A DNA stretch of 64,000 nt, from positions 558,001 to 622,000 of the forward strand of contig NZ_BMUG01000002.1 in NCBI RefSeq assembly GCF_014650075.1, written 5' to 3'. This DNA is from Streptomyces microflavus. Lineage in GTDB: Bacteria; Actinomycetota; Actinomycetes; Streptomycetales; Streptomycetaceae. Positions 16,512 to 25,679 of this stretch are shown piece after piece; the first letter of the stretch is position 1, and each line of letters opens with the position of its first letter. Made by a program: the position numbers and the translations under genes. Under the pieces are notes generated by a model. It was not told where the DNA came from. It was given only the letters and a program-made list of their open reading frames with translations, and did not search any database.

Positions 16512-17780
16512 CTACCCGGCGCTGCTGGTGTACCGCCTGCGGAACATCGCCACCGCGACGGCCGCGTACAGCGCGGCCACTCCCGCCACCACGGCGACGG
16601 ACCTGCCGTCCGGCGGAAGCATCACCGCCGCCACCCCCGCCGCGCTCACGAACGCGACGTTGAAGAGCACGTCGTAGAGCGAGAAGACCCGGCCGCGGAA
16701 GGAGTCGTCCACCGAGGTCTGGACGACCGTGTCCGTCGCGATCTTCGCTCCCTGGGTCACGACACCGAGGACGAAGGCGGCGATCAGCATCGGCACAGGG
16801 GCGAAGGAGAGCCCCAGAGCCGGCACCAGGACGGCCGCGGATCCGGCGCAGACCACGATCCACCCGTACCGTCCGAACCGTCCCACCGCCCAGGGGGTCA
16901 CCACGGCGGCGACGAAGAATCCCGCACCGGAGGCCCCGACCGCCAGGCCGAGGAGGGCCAGTCCGTCGGACTCCTCGTCCGCCCAGGCGTAGCGGCAGAG
17001 CATGAGCACCATCACGGTGAGCGCGCCGTAACAGAAGCGGAGCACCGTCATCGCGGCCAGCGCGCGGGCGGCGTGGGTCCGCTCCCGCAGGTGGCGCACT
17101 CCGGCGACCAGCCCGTGGGCCGTGACGGTCAGGGCCGCCCGCAGCCGCAGAGGCGTTCCGTCGGGATCGGGCCCCAGCAGCGCTCGCGGCAGGCTCAGCG
17201 AAGCCAGTGCGGAGAGCAGATAGAGCATGGCTCCCAGCAGGACGACCGCCGCATCGGACTCGTCGGCCACCAGCCGTACAACGAAGGCGATGCCGCCGCC
17301 CGCGGTGGCCGCGAGGGTGCCGGCCGTCGGGGAGAGCGAGTTGGCGACGACGAGCTGTTCGGTGTCGACCACCCGCGGCAGCGCGGCGGAGAGCCCGGCC
17401 AGCACGAAGCGGTTGACGGCGGTGACACAGAGGGCCGAGGCGTAGAAGAGCCAGTCGGGCACCGAGGCGAGGATCAGCAGGGCCGTGCAGCAGGCCAGGG
17501 CGGCGCGCAGGAGGTTCCCGTACAGGAAGACCTGGCGGCGGGGCCAGCGGTCCAGCAGGACGCCTGCGAAGGGGCCGACCAGGGAGTACGGGAGCAGGAG
17601 CACCGCCATGGCCGAGGCGATGGCGGCCGCCGAGGTCTGCTTCTCCGGGGAGAAGACGACGTACGCCGCGAGGGCGACCTGATAGACGCCGTCGGCGGAC
17701 TGGGAGAGCAGCCGCACGGTGAGCAGGCGGCGGAAGTTCCGCAGGCGCAGGAGGGTGCGCAGATCACGCGCGACAGACAT
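16512..17780 (-). CDS. MFS transporter
   Basis: A 422-residue membrane protein with about 12 hydrophobic spans and the MFS loop motif in LVGPFAGVLLDRWPRRQVFLYGN (between spans 2 and 3). It is likely a drug or metabolite exporter of the cytoplasmic membrane; the substrate cannot be read from sequence. ATG 17780 is chosen over an in-frame GTG at 17795; neither has a clear ribosome site. It is convergent with pcnA. The gene keeps this location next to ino1 in Streptomyces. Confidence 0.85.
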   Translation of the reverse strand: MSVARDLRTLLRLRNFRRLLTVRLLSQSADGVYQVALAAYVVFSPEKQTSAAAIASAMAVLLLPYSLVGPFAGVLLDRWPRRQVFLYGNLLRAALACCTALLILASVPDWLFYASALCVTAVNRFVLAGLSAALPRVVDTEQLVVANSLSPTAGTLAATAGGGIAFVVRLVADESDAAVVLLGAMLYLLSALASLSLPRALLGPDPDGTPLRLRAALTVTAHGLVAGVRHLRERTHAARALAAMTVLRFCYGALTVMVLMLCRYAWADEESDGLALLGLAVGASGAGFFVAAVVTPWAVGRFGRYGWIVVCAGSAAVLVPALGLSFAPVPMLIAAFVLGVVTQGAKIATDTVVQTSVDDSFRGRVFSLYDVLFNVAFVSAAGVAAVMLPPDGRSVAVVAGVAALYAAVAVAMFRRRYTSSAG

Positions 17781-17796
17781 GTGAGCAAGCGTCACA

Positions 17797-17841
17797 CACG
17801 TCGGGGGTCCGCGGGCGGATTGCCCGGGGACCCCCGACGTG
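17797..17841. terminator. Terminator after ino1
   Basis: A perfect 14-bp stem (cacgtcgggggtcc / ggacccccgacgtg) around a 17-base loop, downstream of the inositol-phosphate synthase stop on the reverse strand and just upstream of the MFS start. Confidence 0.7.
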
Positions 17842-17905
17842 CGGCAGGAGGAGGTGAACGTCGCCGCTCAGCGCTCCGGTGAGGCTGTCAGCCGTGAAGG
17901 CCGGT

Positions 17906-18988
17906 TCAGCTCTCGGTGTCGCCGTTGATGAACCGCTCGACGTTCTCGCGGGCCTCGTCATCGAAGTACTGCACGGGCGGGCTCTTCATGAAGTAGCTGC
18001 TCGCGGAGAGGATGGGGCCACCGATGCCGCGGTCCTTGGCGATCTTCGCCGCACGGACGGCGTCGATGATGACGCCGGCCGAGTTGGGGGAGTCCCACAC
18101 CTCGAGCTTGTACTCCAGGTTCAGCGGAACGTCACCGAAGGCGCGGCCCTCGAGGCGCACGTACGCCCACTTGCGGTCGTCCAGCCAGGCCACGTAGTCC
18201 GAGGGGCCGATGTGGACGTTGTCCGCACCGAGCTCGCGGTCACGGATCTGCGAGGTGACGGCCTGCGTCTTCGAGATCTTCTTGGACTCCAGGCGCTCAC
18301 GCTCGAGCATGTTCTTGAAGTCCATGTTGCCGCCGACGTTCAGCTGCATCGTGCGGTCCAGGACGACGCCCCGGTCCTCGAAGAGCTTCGCCATCACGCG
18401 GTGCGTGATGGTGGCGCCCACCTGGGACTTGATGTCGTCGCCGACGATCGGGACACCGGCCTCGGTGAACTTGTCCGCCCACTCCTTGGTGCCGGCGATG
18501 AAGACCGGGAGAGCGTTGACGAAGGCGACCTTGGCGTCGATGGCGCACTGCGCGTAGAACTTCGCGGCGACCTCGGAACCGACGGGCAGGTAGCAGACGA
18601 GAACGTCGACCTGCTTGTCCTTGAGGACCTGGACGATGTCGACCGGGGCGTCCGCGGACTCCTCGATCGTCTCGCGGTAGTACTTGCCCAGACCGTCGTG
18701 GGTGTGGCCGCGCTGGACGGTGACGCCCGTGTTCGGCACGTCCGCGATCTTGATGGTGTTGTTCTCGCTGGCGCCGATGGCGTCCGCGAGGTCGAGGCCG
18801 ACCTTCTTCGCGTCGACGTCGAAGGCGGCGACGAACTCGACGTCGCTGACGTGGTATTCGCCGAACTGGACGTGCATCAGGCCGGGCACCTTGCCGGCCG
18901 GATCTGCGTCCTTGTAGTACTCGACGCCCTGCACCAGCGAGGCGGCGCAGTTGCCTACGCCTACGATGGCTACGCGAACCGAACCCAT
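17906..18988 (-). CDS. ino1: Inositol-3-phosphate synthase
   Basis: A 360-residue NAD-dependent enzyme that turns glucose 6-phosphate into inositol 3-phosphate, the first step to phosphatidylinositol and mycothiol in actinobacteria. The NAD-binding [12 protein letters not shown] follows the start (residues 9-20), and the conserved [10 protein letters not shown] and the late [16 protein letters not shown] are present. ATG 18988 gives the family N-terminus with GGGAGCA upstream; longer in-frame starts add unrelated sequence. It lies 59 bases downstream of the PadR gene on the same strand. Confidence 0.95.
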   Translation of the reverse strand: MGSVRVAIVGVGNCAASLVQGVEYYKDADPAGKVPGLMHVQFGEYHVSDVEFVAAFDVDAKKVGLDLADAIGASENNTIKIADVPNTGVTVQRGHTHDGLGKYYRETIEESADAPVDIVQVLKDKQVDVLVCYLPVGSEVAAKFYAQCAIDAKVAFVNALPVFIAGTKEWADKFTEAGVPIVGDDIKSQVGATITHRVMAKLFEDRGVVLDRTMQLNVGGNMDFKNMLERERLESKKISKTQAVTSQIRDRELGADNVHIGPSDYVAWLDDRKWAYVRLEGRAFGDVPLNLEYKLEVWDSPNSAGVIIDAVRAAKIAKDRGIGGPILSASSYFMKSPPVQYFDDEARENVERFINGDTES

Positions 18989-19047
18989 TCCGGTTGCTCC
19001 CTGTGTAATCGGTGTTTCCGATGAAGTCCCCGCGGAATGCGGTGACT

Positions 19048-19731
19048 TCACTTGGCGGTGTCGTCGGACGGATCCGGCGGGGTGTTACCCCGGTGCCGGG
19101 GCAGGCCGCCCGTCTCTCCTGATGTGTCCTGCTGAGCAGAGCCCTCGGGCGAGGATCGTCTCTGATCCCGTCCCGACCGCTCGCTCTCGATGAGCTCGTT
19201 CAGCCAGCGCACTTCGCGCTCCACGGACTCCATGCCGTGTCGCTGCAGCTCAAGTGTGTAGTCGTCGAGTCGTTCACGTGTGCGAGCGAGGGAGGCGCGC
19301 ATCTTCTCCAGGCGCTCCTCCAGCCTGCTGCGCCTGCCTTCGAGCACCCGCATCCGCACCTCGCGTTCGGTCTGCCCGAAGAAGGCGAAGCGTGCCGCGA
19401 AGTGCTCGTCCTCCCAGGCGTCCGGACCGGTGTGCGAGAGCAGCTCCTCGAAGTGCTCCTTACCTTCTGCCGTCAGCCGGTAGACGATCTTCGCCCGGCG
19501 TCCCGTGAGGGAGGAGGCGGGTGTGGTGTCCGCCGGGTCGCCGACGGGCTCCTCGATCAACCAGCCGCTGGTCACCAGCGTCTTGAGGCAGGGGTAGAGG
19601 GTTCCGTAGCTGAACGCACGGAAGATCCCCAGCGAGGTGTTGAGGCGTTTGCGCAGCTCGTAGCCGTGCATCGGAGACTCGCGGAGCAGCCCGAGAACGG
19701 CGAACTCGAGGATGCCGGAGCGTCGGCTCAC
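19048..19731 (-). CDS. PadR-family transcriptional regulator
   Basis: A 227-residue PadR regulator. The winged helix spans about residues 5-90 ([24 protein letters not shown], then [13 protein letters not shown]); a coiled-coil dimerisation region follows ([27 protein letters not shown]). The C-terminal 35 residues are low complexity. The GTG at 19731 has an AGAAGGAGGAG ribosome site. A perfect inverted repeat 72 bases upstream is a likely autoregulatory operator. The same padR-ino1 order is found in Mycobacterium tuberculosis (Rv0047c-Rv0046c). Confidence 0.9.
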   Translation of the reverse strand: MSRRSGILEFAVLGLLRESPMHGYELRKRLNTSLGIFRAFSYGTLYPCLKTLVTSGWLIEEPVGDPADTTPASSLTGRRAKIVYRLTAEGKEHFEELLSHTGPDAWEDEHFAARFAFFGQTEREVRMRVLEGRRSRLEERLEKMRASLARTRERLDDYTLELQRHGMESVEREVRWLNELIESERSGRDQRRSSPEGSAQQDTSGETGGLPRHRGNTPPDPSDDTAK

Positions 19732-19802
19732 GGGCGTCTCCTCCTTCTGCCGCTGGTTCCGCGGGGGCCGTCCGCCGGACCCGCTGACGTACTTATGCCG
19801 CA

Positions 19803-19827
19803 CTGATGTATCGACTCGATACATCAG
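19803..19827. promoter_or_regulatory. Probable PadR operator
   Basis: A perfect inverted repeat with 12-base arms (ctgatgtatcga / tcgatacatcag) around one central base. It is AT-rich compared with the surroundings and lies between the divergent padR-ino1 and PBP units. Confidence 0.75.
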
Positions 19828-19949
19828 CACGATAGATCGGTCCGACGGGTTGGACAAGGGTGACCTTCGTGAGCGGCGTCACATCGTCAATTCGTAGGAA
19901 GCGACTTGCGTCGTTTGGGGTGAACTTCGGCCCTAGGAGGGTTTTGACC

Positions 19950-20123
19950 GTGCGTAGTCTGTGCGGCATGCAGACCACCGGGAACCGTGAGGCGCCGTTG
20001 TGCGTCAGTCATCGCGGACTGCCGGATGTACTGCGGATGAGCCTTCCGCAGGGCTGGTCCGTAATTCGGGGGGACCGGATCTCAACTGCCGCTTCCAGGC
20101 GCTCTCGCCTGCCCGAGGAGTAG
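19950..20123 (+). CDS. Possible 57-codon small protein or leader upstream of the PBP gene
   Basis: The GTG at 19950 has a strong AGGAGGG ribosome site 8 bases upstream. The frame runs 57 codons and stops 7 bases before the PBP ATG; its last codons (gaggag) form the ribosome site of that gene. The product is basic, with no membrane span and no family that I recognise. Tight coupling to the PBP start suggests a translational leader or a real small protein; it could also be chance. Confidence 0.4.
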   Translation: MRSLCGMQTTGNREAPLCVSHRGLPDVLRMSLPQGWSVIRGDRISTAASRRSRLPEE

Positions 20124-20130
20124 TCGTTCC

Positions 20131-22848
20131 ATGAGCGAGCACCGTCGCAAATCGCCTCAGCCGCAAGGTGGCGGGCGGGCCGCGGCCAGACGAGCCGCCC
20201 AGCAGTCGACGGGACGCCGAGCAGTCCCGTCACGCAGAGCAACTTCCGTATCACCTTCCGAATCCCCTTCCGAGTCGCACGGCGAGGACCGCCAGTACGG
20301 CAGCCGTGCCGAGGCCCGTCGCGCGGCCCAGCGCGGCGGGGGCCGACGGCGGGGCGGAGGCGACGGGCCGCACGGCCGGGGCGCTGCCGGGCCTCCCGGC
20401 AAGAAGCGGATGATCGACTACCCGCGTTACGGCAAGTACGGATTCCGCCGCTGGCTGCCCTCGTGGAAGCTCGTCTCGGGACTCTGCGTGGGCTTCCTCG
20501 GCATGCTGATGGGCGTGGCCGGCGTCTCGTACGCCCTGGTCGATACGCCGAAGATCCAGAACGCGGCCAAGGCGCAGAACAACGTCTACTACTGGGCCGA
20601 CGGCCGGCAGATGGTGGCGACCGGTGGTGTGGTCAACCGCCAGGTGATCAGCTACGAGCAGATCCCCGTGGCGATGCGCAACGCCGTGGTCGCGGCCGAG
20701 AACAAGAGCTTCTGGACGGACCGGGGCATCGACCCCAAGGGCATCGGCCGCGCTGTGTTCAACATGGCCACGGGCGGTCAGACCCAGGGCGGGTCGACCA
20801 TCACCCAGCAGTACGTGAAGAACTCGCACCTCACCCAGGACCAGACGCTCTCCCGGAAGTTCAAAGAGCTCTTCATCACGCTCAAGGTGGCCGGCAACGA
20901 GGACAAGCGCGATGTCATGGCCGGCTACCTGAACGTCTCGTACTACGGACGCGGCGCCTCCGGTATCCAGGCCGCGGCCCGTACGTACTACGACAAGGAC
21001 GCCACGGACCTGACCCCGAGCGAGTGCGCCTTCCTGGCGACGCTGCTCAAGGGCGCGAGCTACTTCGACCCCGCCGGCGCCGTGGAGATCGACAAGAACG
21101 CGACGCCCGAGGCCAACAGGGAGCGCGCCGAGGAACGCTGGAAGTGGATCCTTGACGAGCAGGTCAAGGACGGCACGATGGAGAAGGCGGAGCGGGACAA
21201 GATCACCGAGTTCCCGATGCCCAAGCCGCTGAGGAAGGACGCCCAGCTCGGCGGTCAGACCGGCTACCTGGTGGAGCTGGCGCGCAAGTACTTCCTCGCC
21301 AACAACAAGGAGTACACCGCCAAGGACATGGAGCTCGGCGGGTTCGAGATCCACACCACCTTCGACGAGAAGAAGGTGAAGCAGCTCAGCGCGGCGGTGG
21401 ACAAGGTCTACAAGGCCAAGATCCGGCCCGATGAGCGTCCTAAGACGGACACCCATGTGGAGTTCGGCGGCGCCTCGGTGGACACCAAGACGGGCGCCAT
21501 CCTCGCCACGTACGGCGGGCAGGACGCCACGAAGCACTTCACCAACAACGCCGACGCGACCGGCGCCCAGGTCGGCTCCACGTGGAAGCCGTTCGTCCTG
21601 GCCGCGGCGATGCAGTACGGCGTACGCGACCCGAAGCTCGGGCCTGACCAGGACGCCTCCCAGCGGACCGTCGTCTCGCCGGAGAGCATCTACAACGGCG
21701 ACAACAAGCTGCGGATCAAGAACTACAACGGTGAGGTCTGGAGGGACAAGGACGACAACGAGTGGCTCCAGACCAACGACGGCGACTACGACCACGGTGA
21801 GGTCGACCTGCGGCACGCCATGGAGCAGTCGGCCAACTCCCCCTTCGTGCAGCTCGGCATGGACGTCGGGACGGACAAGGTCAAGGAAGCCGCTGTCGCC
21901 GCCGGTCTGAAGGACGACGACATGATGGCGGACTCCACCGTTCCGTCGTTCTCCATCGGTACGTCCTCGCCGAGCGCCATCCGGATGGCGGGCGCCTACG
22001 CCACCTTCGCCACGAGCGGTCAGCAGAACCCGACGTACTCGGTCACCGAGGTGAAGAAGAAGGGCGAGGTCGTCTTCCAGCACCGGAAGCAGCCCAAGCG
22101 CGCCTTCTCCCCGCTGATCGCGGACAACGTCACGGACGTGCTGAAGAACGTGGTGGAGAACGGAACGGGCAAGCCCGCGCGGCTTCCCGGACGTGAGGCG
22201 GCGGGCAAGACGGGTACGACGGACGGCAACAAGTCCGCCTGGTTCGTCGGCTACACCCCGCAGCTCTCGACGGCGATCAGCATGTTCCGGCTGGACGACG
22301 ACGAGACCAACACCAAGCGCAAGTTCGAAGAGATGTTCGGCACCGGCGGCGAGAAGAAGATCCACGGAAACTCGTTCCCGGCGTCCATCTGGCACGACTA
22401 CATGACCGCGGCCATGAAGGGGAAGAAGGTTCTCTCGTTCCCGGAGCCGCAGCCCATCGGCGAGACCGTCTGGGGCGGTGGCGCGGCCAGCCCGAGCCCG
22501 ACGCCCAGCCCGACGCCTTCCCCGACGTCCTCCAGCGAGGAGCCGGAGCCGCCGACGCCGTCCCCGACGCCCACCACCCCGTCGCCGACGCCGAGCAAGA
22601 CCTGTGAGCCCTTCGACTGGGACTGCAACAACCCCAACGGCGGTGGAGCGAACGCCGGAGCCGACGGCGGTGCGAACGCGGGAGCGGACGGTGGGGCCAA
22701 TACAGGCACCACCGAAGGTGGTGCGAACGCCGGAGCCGACGGCGGTGCGAATACCGGCACCACGGAAGGAGCCACCGAAGGTGCCAACGGCGGGAACGGT
22801 GGCAACAACAACGGTGGCGGCGGCCTATGGAGCGGTGCCAACGGCTGA
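20131..22848 (+). CDS. ponA: Class A penicillin-binding protein (transglycosylase/transpeptidase)
   Basis: A 905-residue bifunctional peptidoglycan synthase. A basic, Ser/Gln-rich cytoplasmic N-terminus (about 110 residues) precedes one membrane span (around 112-135). The transglycosylase domain has the catalytic Glu190 in VVAAENKSFW and QGGSTITQQYVKN. The transpeptidase domain has SxxK at Ser483 (STWK), SxN at Ser567 (SAN) and KTG at 693. A PSPTPSPT linker follows, then a Cys pair (CEPFDWDC) and a glycine/alanine repeat tail (837-887). The position before a GT87 gene and rpsF matches mycobacterial ponA1. Confidence 0.95.
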   Translation: MSEHRRKSPQPQGGGRAAARRAAQQSTGRRAVPSRRATSVSPSESPSESHGEDRQYGSRAEARRAAQRGGGRRRGGGDGPHGRGAAGPPGKKRMIDYPRYGKYGFRRWLPSWKLVSGLCVGFLGMLMGVAGVSYALVDTPKIQNAAKAQNNVYYWADGRQMVATGGVVNRQVISYEQIPVAMRNAVVAAENKSFWTDRGIDPKGIGRAVFNMATGGQTQGGSTITQQYVKNSHLTQDQTLSRKFKELFITLKVAGNEDKRDVMAGYLNVSYYGRGASGIQAAARTYYDKDATDLTPSECAFLATLLKGASYFDPAGAVEIDKNATPEANRERAEERWKWILDEQVKDGTMEKAERDKITEFPMPKPLRKDAQLGGQTGYLVELARKYFLANNKEYTAKDMELGGFEIHTTFDEKKVKQLSAAVDKVYKAKIRPDERPKTDTHVEFGGASVDTKTGAILATYGGQDATKHFTNNADATGAQVGSTWKPFVLAAAMQYGVRDPKLGPDQDASQRTVVSPESIYNGDNKLRIKNYNGEVWRDKDDNEWLQTNDGDYDHGEVDLRHAMEQSANSPFVQLGMDVGTDKVKEAAVAAGLKDDDMMADSTVPSFSIGTSSPSAIRMAGAYATFATSGQQNPTYSVTEVKKKGEVVFQHRKQPKRAFSPLIADNVTDVLKNVVENGTGKPARLPGREAAGKTGTTDGNKSAWFVGYTPQLSTAISMFRLDDDETNTKRKFEEMFGTGGEKKIHGNSFPASIWHDYMTAAMKGKKVLSFPEPQPIGETVWGGGAASPSPTPSPTPSPTSSSEEPEPPTPSPTPTTPSPTPSKTCEPFDWDCNNPNGGGANAGADGGANAGADGGANTGTTEGGANAGADGGANTGTTEGATEGANGGNGGNNNGGGGLWSGANG
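22639..22790 (+). repeat. Coding tandem repeats in the PBP tail
   Basis: Imperfect repeats encode GGANAGAD and GGANTGTTEG units in alternation (residues 837-887). Copy number probably varies between strains by slippage. Confidence 0.75.
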
Positions 22849-22895
22849 CAGCCACACCGCAGTGGGCCTCTGACAGGCCCTGGACGCCCGCAGGA

Positions 22896-22934
22896 CGAGG
22901 GCCGCCGCCACCGGACGGGGTGCGGCGGCCCTCG
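22896..22934. terminator. Terminator after the PBP gene
   Basis: A 13-bp stem (cgagggccgccgc / gcggcggccctcg) with a 13-base loop, 48 bases after the PBP stop. Confidence 0.7.
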
Positions 22935-23051
22935 CCGCTTTCACGGGCGGTGGGAGCCGCCCCGTACCCCGTAGGTGTTCCTCCGCTTCCCCTTCCGTGT
23001 CCCGGGGCGGTCCATGCCCCGGCCACAGCCCCGTACGGCAGGATGTGCGGC

Positions 23052-24554
23052 ATGCCAAGCCCCAGCGCAGAGGACACGAGCGTGCAGCAGCAGGAGCGGC
23101 CCGTCGTGCGGCCCACGGATCAGGACGAGGTCGCGGCGGCCGGCAGTGAGCTGTTCGGCGGGCGGGTGGGGCGCTGGGCGCGGCTCGGCGACGGTCCGCT
23201 GACGCCCGTACGGGTCGTCGCCCTGGTCGCGATCGGGATGTTCGCCCTCGGCATGGTGCAGAAGATCCCCTGCTACGAGTGGGCCTGGTTCCGCGGAGCG
23301 ACCTCGCAGTACACGCACGCCTGCTACTCCGACATCCCGCACCTCTTCCTGGGACGCGGCTTCGCCGACGGTCTGGTGCCGTACTTCGACCGGCTGAGCG
23401 GCGACATGCAGTACCTGGAGTACCCCGTACTGACCGGGGTGTTCATGCAGGTGGCCGCCTGGCTGACGCTGACGCCCGACAGCGACCCCATCCAGCAGCG
23501 CGAGCAGATGTACTGGATGGTCAACGCGGGCATGCTGATGATCTGCGCCGTGGTCATCGCCGTGTGCACCGTACGGACGCACCGGCGGCGCCCCTGGGAC
23601 GGCCTGCTGGTCGCGCTGGCCCCCGCGTTCGCGCTCACCGCCACGATCAACTGGGACCTGCTGGCCGTCGCCCTGACGGCCGCGGCGATGCTCATGTGGT
23701 CGAGGGGCCGGGTGCTCGCCTTCGGCATCCTCATCGGCCTCGCGACGGCCGCCAAGCTCTACCCCGTCCTGCTGCTCGGCCCGCTCCTGGTGCTCTGCTG
23801 GCGGGCGGGCAGGTGGCGTGAGTTCTCCACGGCCCTGCTCGGTGCGGGGGCGGCCTGGCTGGTGGTGAACCTGCCGGTGATGCTCTACGCCCCCGAGGGG
23901 TGGCGGAAGTTCTACACCTTCAGCCAGGAACGGCCCATCGACTTCGGCTCGTTCTGGCTGATCATCACCCAGCGCACCGGGAAGCCCATCGATGTGGAGA
24001 CGGTGAACACCGCCTCCGTGGTCCTGATGGTCGTGTTCTGCGCGGGCATCGCGGGCCTGGCGCTCACCGCCGCGCGCCGGCCGCGCTTCGCCCAGCTGGC
24101 GTTCCTGGTGGTGGCCGCGTTCATCCTGACGAACAAGGTCTACTCACCGCAGTACGTGCTCTGGCTGATCCCGCTCGCCGTCCTGGCCCGGCCGCGCTGG
24201 CGCGACTTCCTCATCTGGCAGGCATGCGAGGTCATGTACTTCCTGGGGATCTGGTTCTACCTCGCGTACACGAGCGGCGGCGACAAGCACCAGGGGCTGC
24301 CGCAGGAGGGGTACCAGCTCGCGATCGCCCTGCACCTGCTGGGCACGCTCTACCTGTGCGCCCTGGTCGTCCGGGACATCCTGCTGCCGGAGAAGGACCC
24401 GGTGCGCAGGGACGGGTCGGACGACCCGTCGGGCGGGGTGCTCGACGGGTCGCCGGACGCGTTCGTGCTGGCGCCCGAGGCCCGTCCGCCCGGGCACACG
24501 GCCCCGGCGGTCACGGGACCTCAGGTGGAGTGGGGCGCGGCCCGGGAGCGCTGA
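23052..24554 (+). CDS. GT87-type integral membrane glycosyltransferase
   Basis: A 500-residue protein with about ten membrane spans, starting after a short cytoplasmic N-terminus (first span near VRVVALVAIGMFALGMV). The extracytoplasmic loop after span 1 is long and acidic, and the motif YLEYPVLTG is typical of GT87 (DUF2029) mannosyltransferases that use polyprenyl-phosphate mannose. The acceptor is unknown; a cell-envelope glycan is likely. ATG 23052 is the first reasonable start after the terminator. It keeps the place of Rv0051 next to ponA1. Confidence 0.85.
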   Translation: MPSPSAEDTSVQQQERPVVRPTDQDEVAAAGSELFGGRVGRWARLGDGPLTPVRVVALVAIGMFALGMVQKIPCYEWAWFRGATSQYTHACYSDIPHLFLGRGFADGLVPYFDRLSGDMQYLEYPVLTGVFMQVAAWLTLTPDSDPIQQREQMYWMVNAGMLMICAVVIAVCTVRTHRRRPWDGLLVALAPAFALTATINWDLLAVALTAAAMLMWSRGRVLAFGILIGLATAAKLYPVLLLGPLLVLCWRAGRWREFSTALLGAGAAWLVVNLPVMLYAPEGWRKFYTFSQERPIDFGSFWLIITQRTGKPIDVETVNTASVVLMVVFCAGIAGLALTAARRPRFAQLAFLVVAAFILTNKVYSPQYVLWLIPLAVLARPRWRDFLIWQACEVMYFLGIWFYLAYTSGGDKHQGLPQEGYQLAIALHLLGTLYLCALVVRDILLPEKDPVRRDGSDDPSGGVLDGSPDAFVLAPEARPPGHTAPAVTGPQVEWGAARER

Positions 24555-24569
24555 CCCGGGGCGGCTCGC

Positions 24570-25601
24570 TCAGTGGTCGACGAGCCGGTCGTACTGGGTG
24601 GTCGTGTGGCGCAGATGGGCGACCAGCTCGTCGCCGACCCGCGGCTCCTGCGCGTCCGAGGGCACGAACAGGATCGACACCTGCATGTGCGGCGGCTCGG
24701 CGAACCACCGCTGCTTGCCCGCCCAGACGAACGGCGACAGGTTGCGGTTGACCGTGGCCAGACCTGCCCGCGCGACGCCCTTGGCCCGCGGCATCACCCC
24801 GTGCAGCGCCTTGGGCGCCTCCAGGCCGACCCCGTGGGACGTACCGCCCGCGACGACGACCAGCCAGCCGTCGGACGCGGCCTTCTGCTGGCGGTAGCCG
24901 AACCGGTCGCCCTTGACGACGGGGGTGACGTCCAGGACGGCGCCCCGGTACTCCGTGGCCTCGTGGTCACCCAGCCAGAGCCGGGTCCCGATGCGGGCGC
25001 GGAAGCGGGTCTGCGGGAACTGCTGCTGGAGCCGGGCCAGTTCCTCGGCGCGCAGGTGGCTGACGAACATGGTGTGCAGCGGCAGGCGGGCGGCGCGCAG
25101 CCGGTCCATCCACCCTATGACCTCCTCGACGGCGTCCGAGCCGTCGGTGCGGTCCAGCGGCAGGTGCAGCGCGAAGCCTTCGAGTCGTACGTCCTCGATC
25201 GCCGCGTGCAGCAGCCCGAGCTCCTCCTCCTTGACGCCGTGGCGCTTCATCGAGCTCATGCACTCGATGACGACCCGGGCGCCCACCAGGGCGTGCACCC
25301 CGTCGACGGAGGAGACCGACCGGATGACACGGTCCGGCAGCGGTACGGGCTCCTCGCCCCGCCGGAACGGGGTCAGGACGAGCAGGTCGCCGCTGAACCA
25401 GTCCTTGATCGTGGCGGCCTCGTACGTGGTGCCGACGGCCAGGGTGTCGGAGCCGAAGCGGATCGTCTCGTCGGCGAGCCGCTCGTGGCCGAAGCCGTAA
25501 CCGTTGCCCTTGCAGACCGGTACGAGCCCGGGGAACTGGTTGATCACGGACTTCTGGTGCGCCCGCCAGCGCGCGGTGTCGACGTAGAGGGAGAGCGCCA
25601 T
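24570..25601 (-). CDS. Alanine racemase-fold PLP protein
   Basis: A 343-residue protein with the N-terminal PLP-binding barrel of alanine racemases: the lysine that would hold PLP is Lys31 in PVCKGNGYGFG. The canonical C-terminal domain of catabolic or biosynthetic Alr is poorly matched, so the substrate may not be alanine. It lies 78 bases downstream of femX on the same strand and is probably co-transcribed, which points to an amino acid used in the peptidoglycan bridge. The exact reaction is not known. It is convergent with the GT87 gene, 15 bases away and without a terminator. Confidence 0.75.
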   Translation of the reverse strand: MALSLYVDTARWRAHQKSVINQFPGLVPVCKGNGYGFGHERLADETIRFGSDTLAVGTTYEAATIKDWFSGDLLVLTPFRRGEEPVPLPDRVIRSVSSVDGVHALVGARVVIECMSSMKRHGVKEEELGLLHAAIEDVRLEGFALHLPLDRTDGSDAVEEVIGWMDRLRAARLPLHTMFVSHLRAEELARLQQQFPQTRFRARIGTRLWLGDHEATEYRGAVLDVTPVVKGDRFGYRQQKAASDGWLVVVAGGTSHGVGLEAPKALHGVMPRAKGVARAGLATVNRNLSPFVWAGKQRWFAEPPHMQVSILFVPSDAQEPRVGDELVAHLRHTTTQYDRLVDH

Positions 25602-25679
25602 GGCCGGCCCGGAACCTTTCTGGTGGCTGCGGTGAATCAGGGAGCGAACGGGGTGTGCCGAGAGGGGTGTCGAAGCGGG

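Noticed and set aside
19261..19285. gttcacgtgtgcg as a parS variant inside padR
   Set aside because: Only the central ttcacgtg agrees; one arm is lost.
22639..22790. CRISPR-like or intergenic repeat array
   Set aside because: The repeats are in frame within the PBP tail, vary in length and have no spacer structure.
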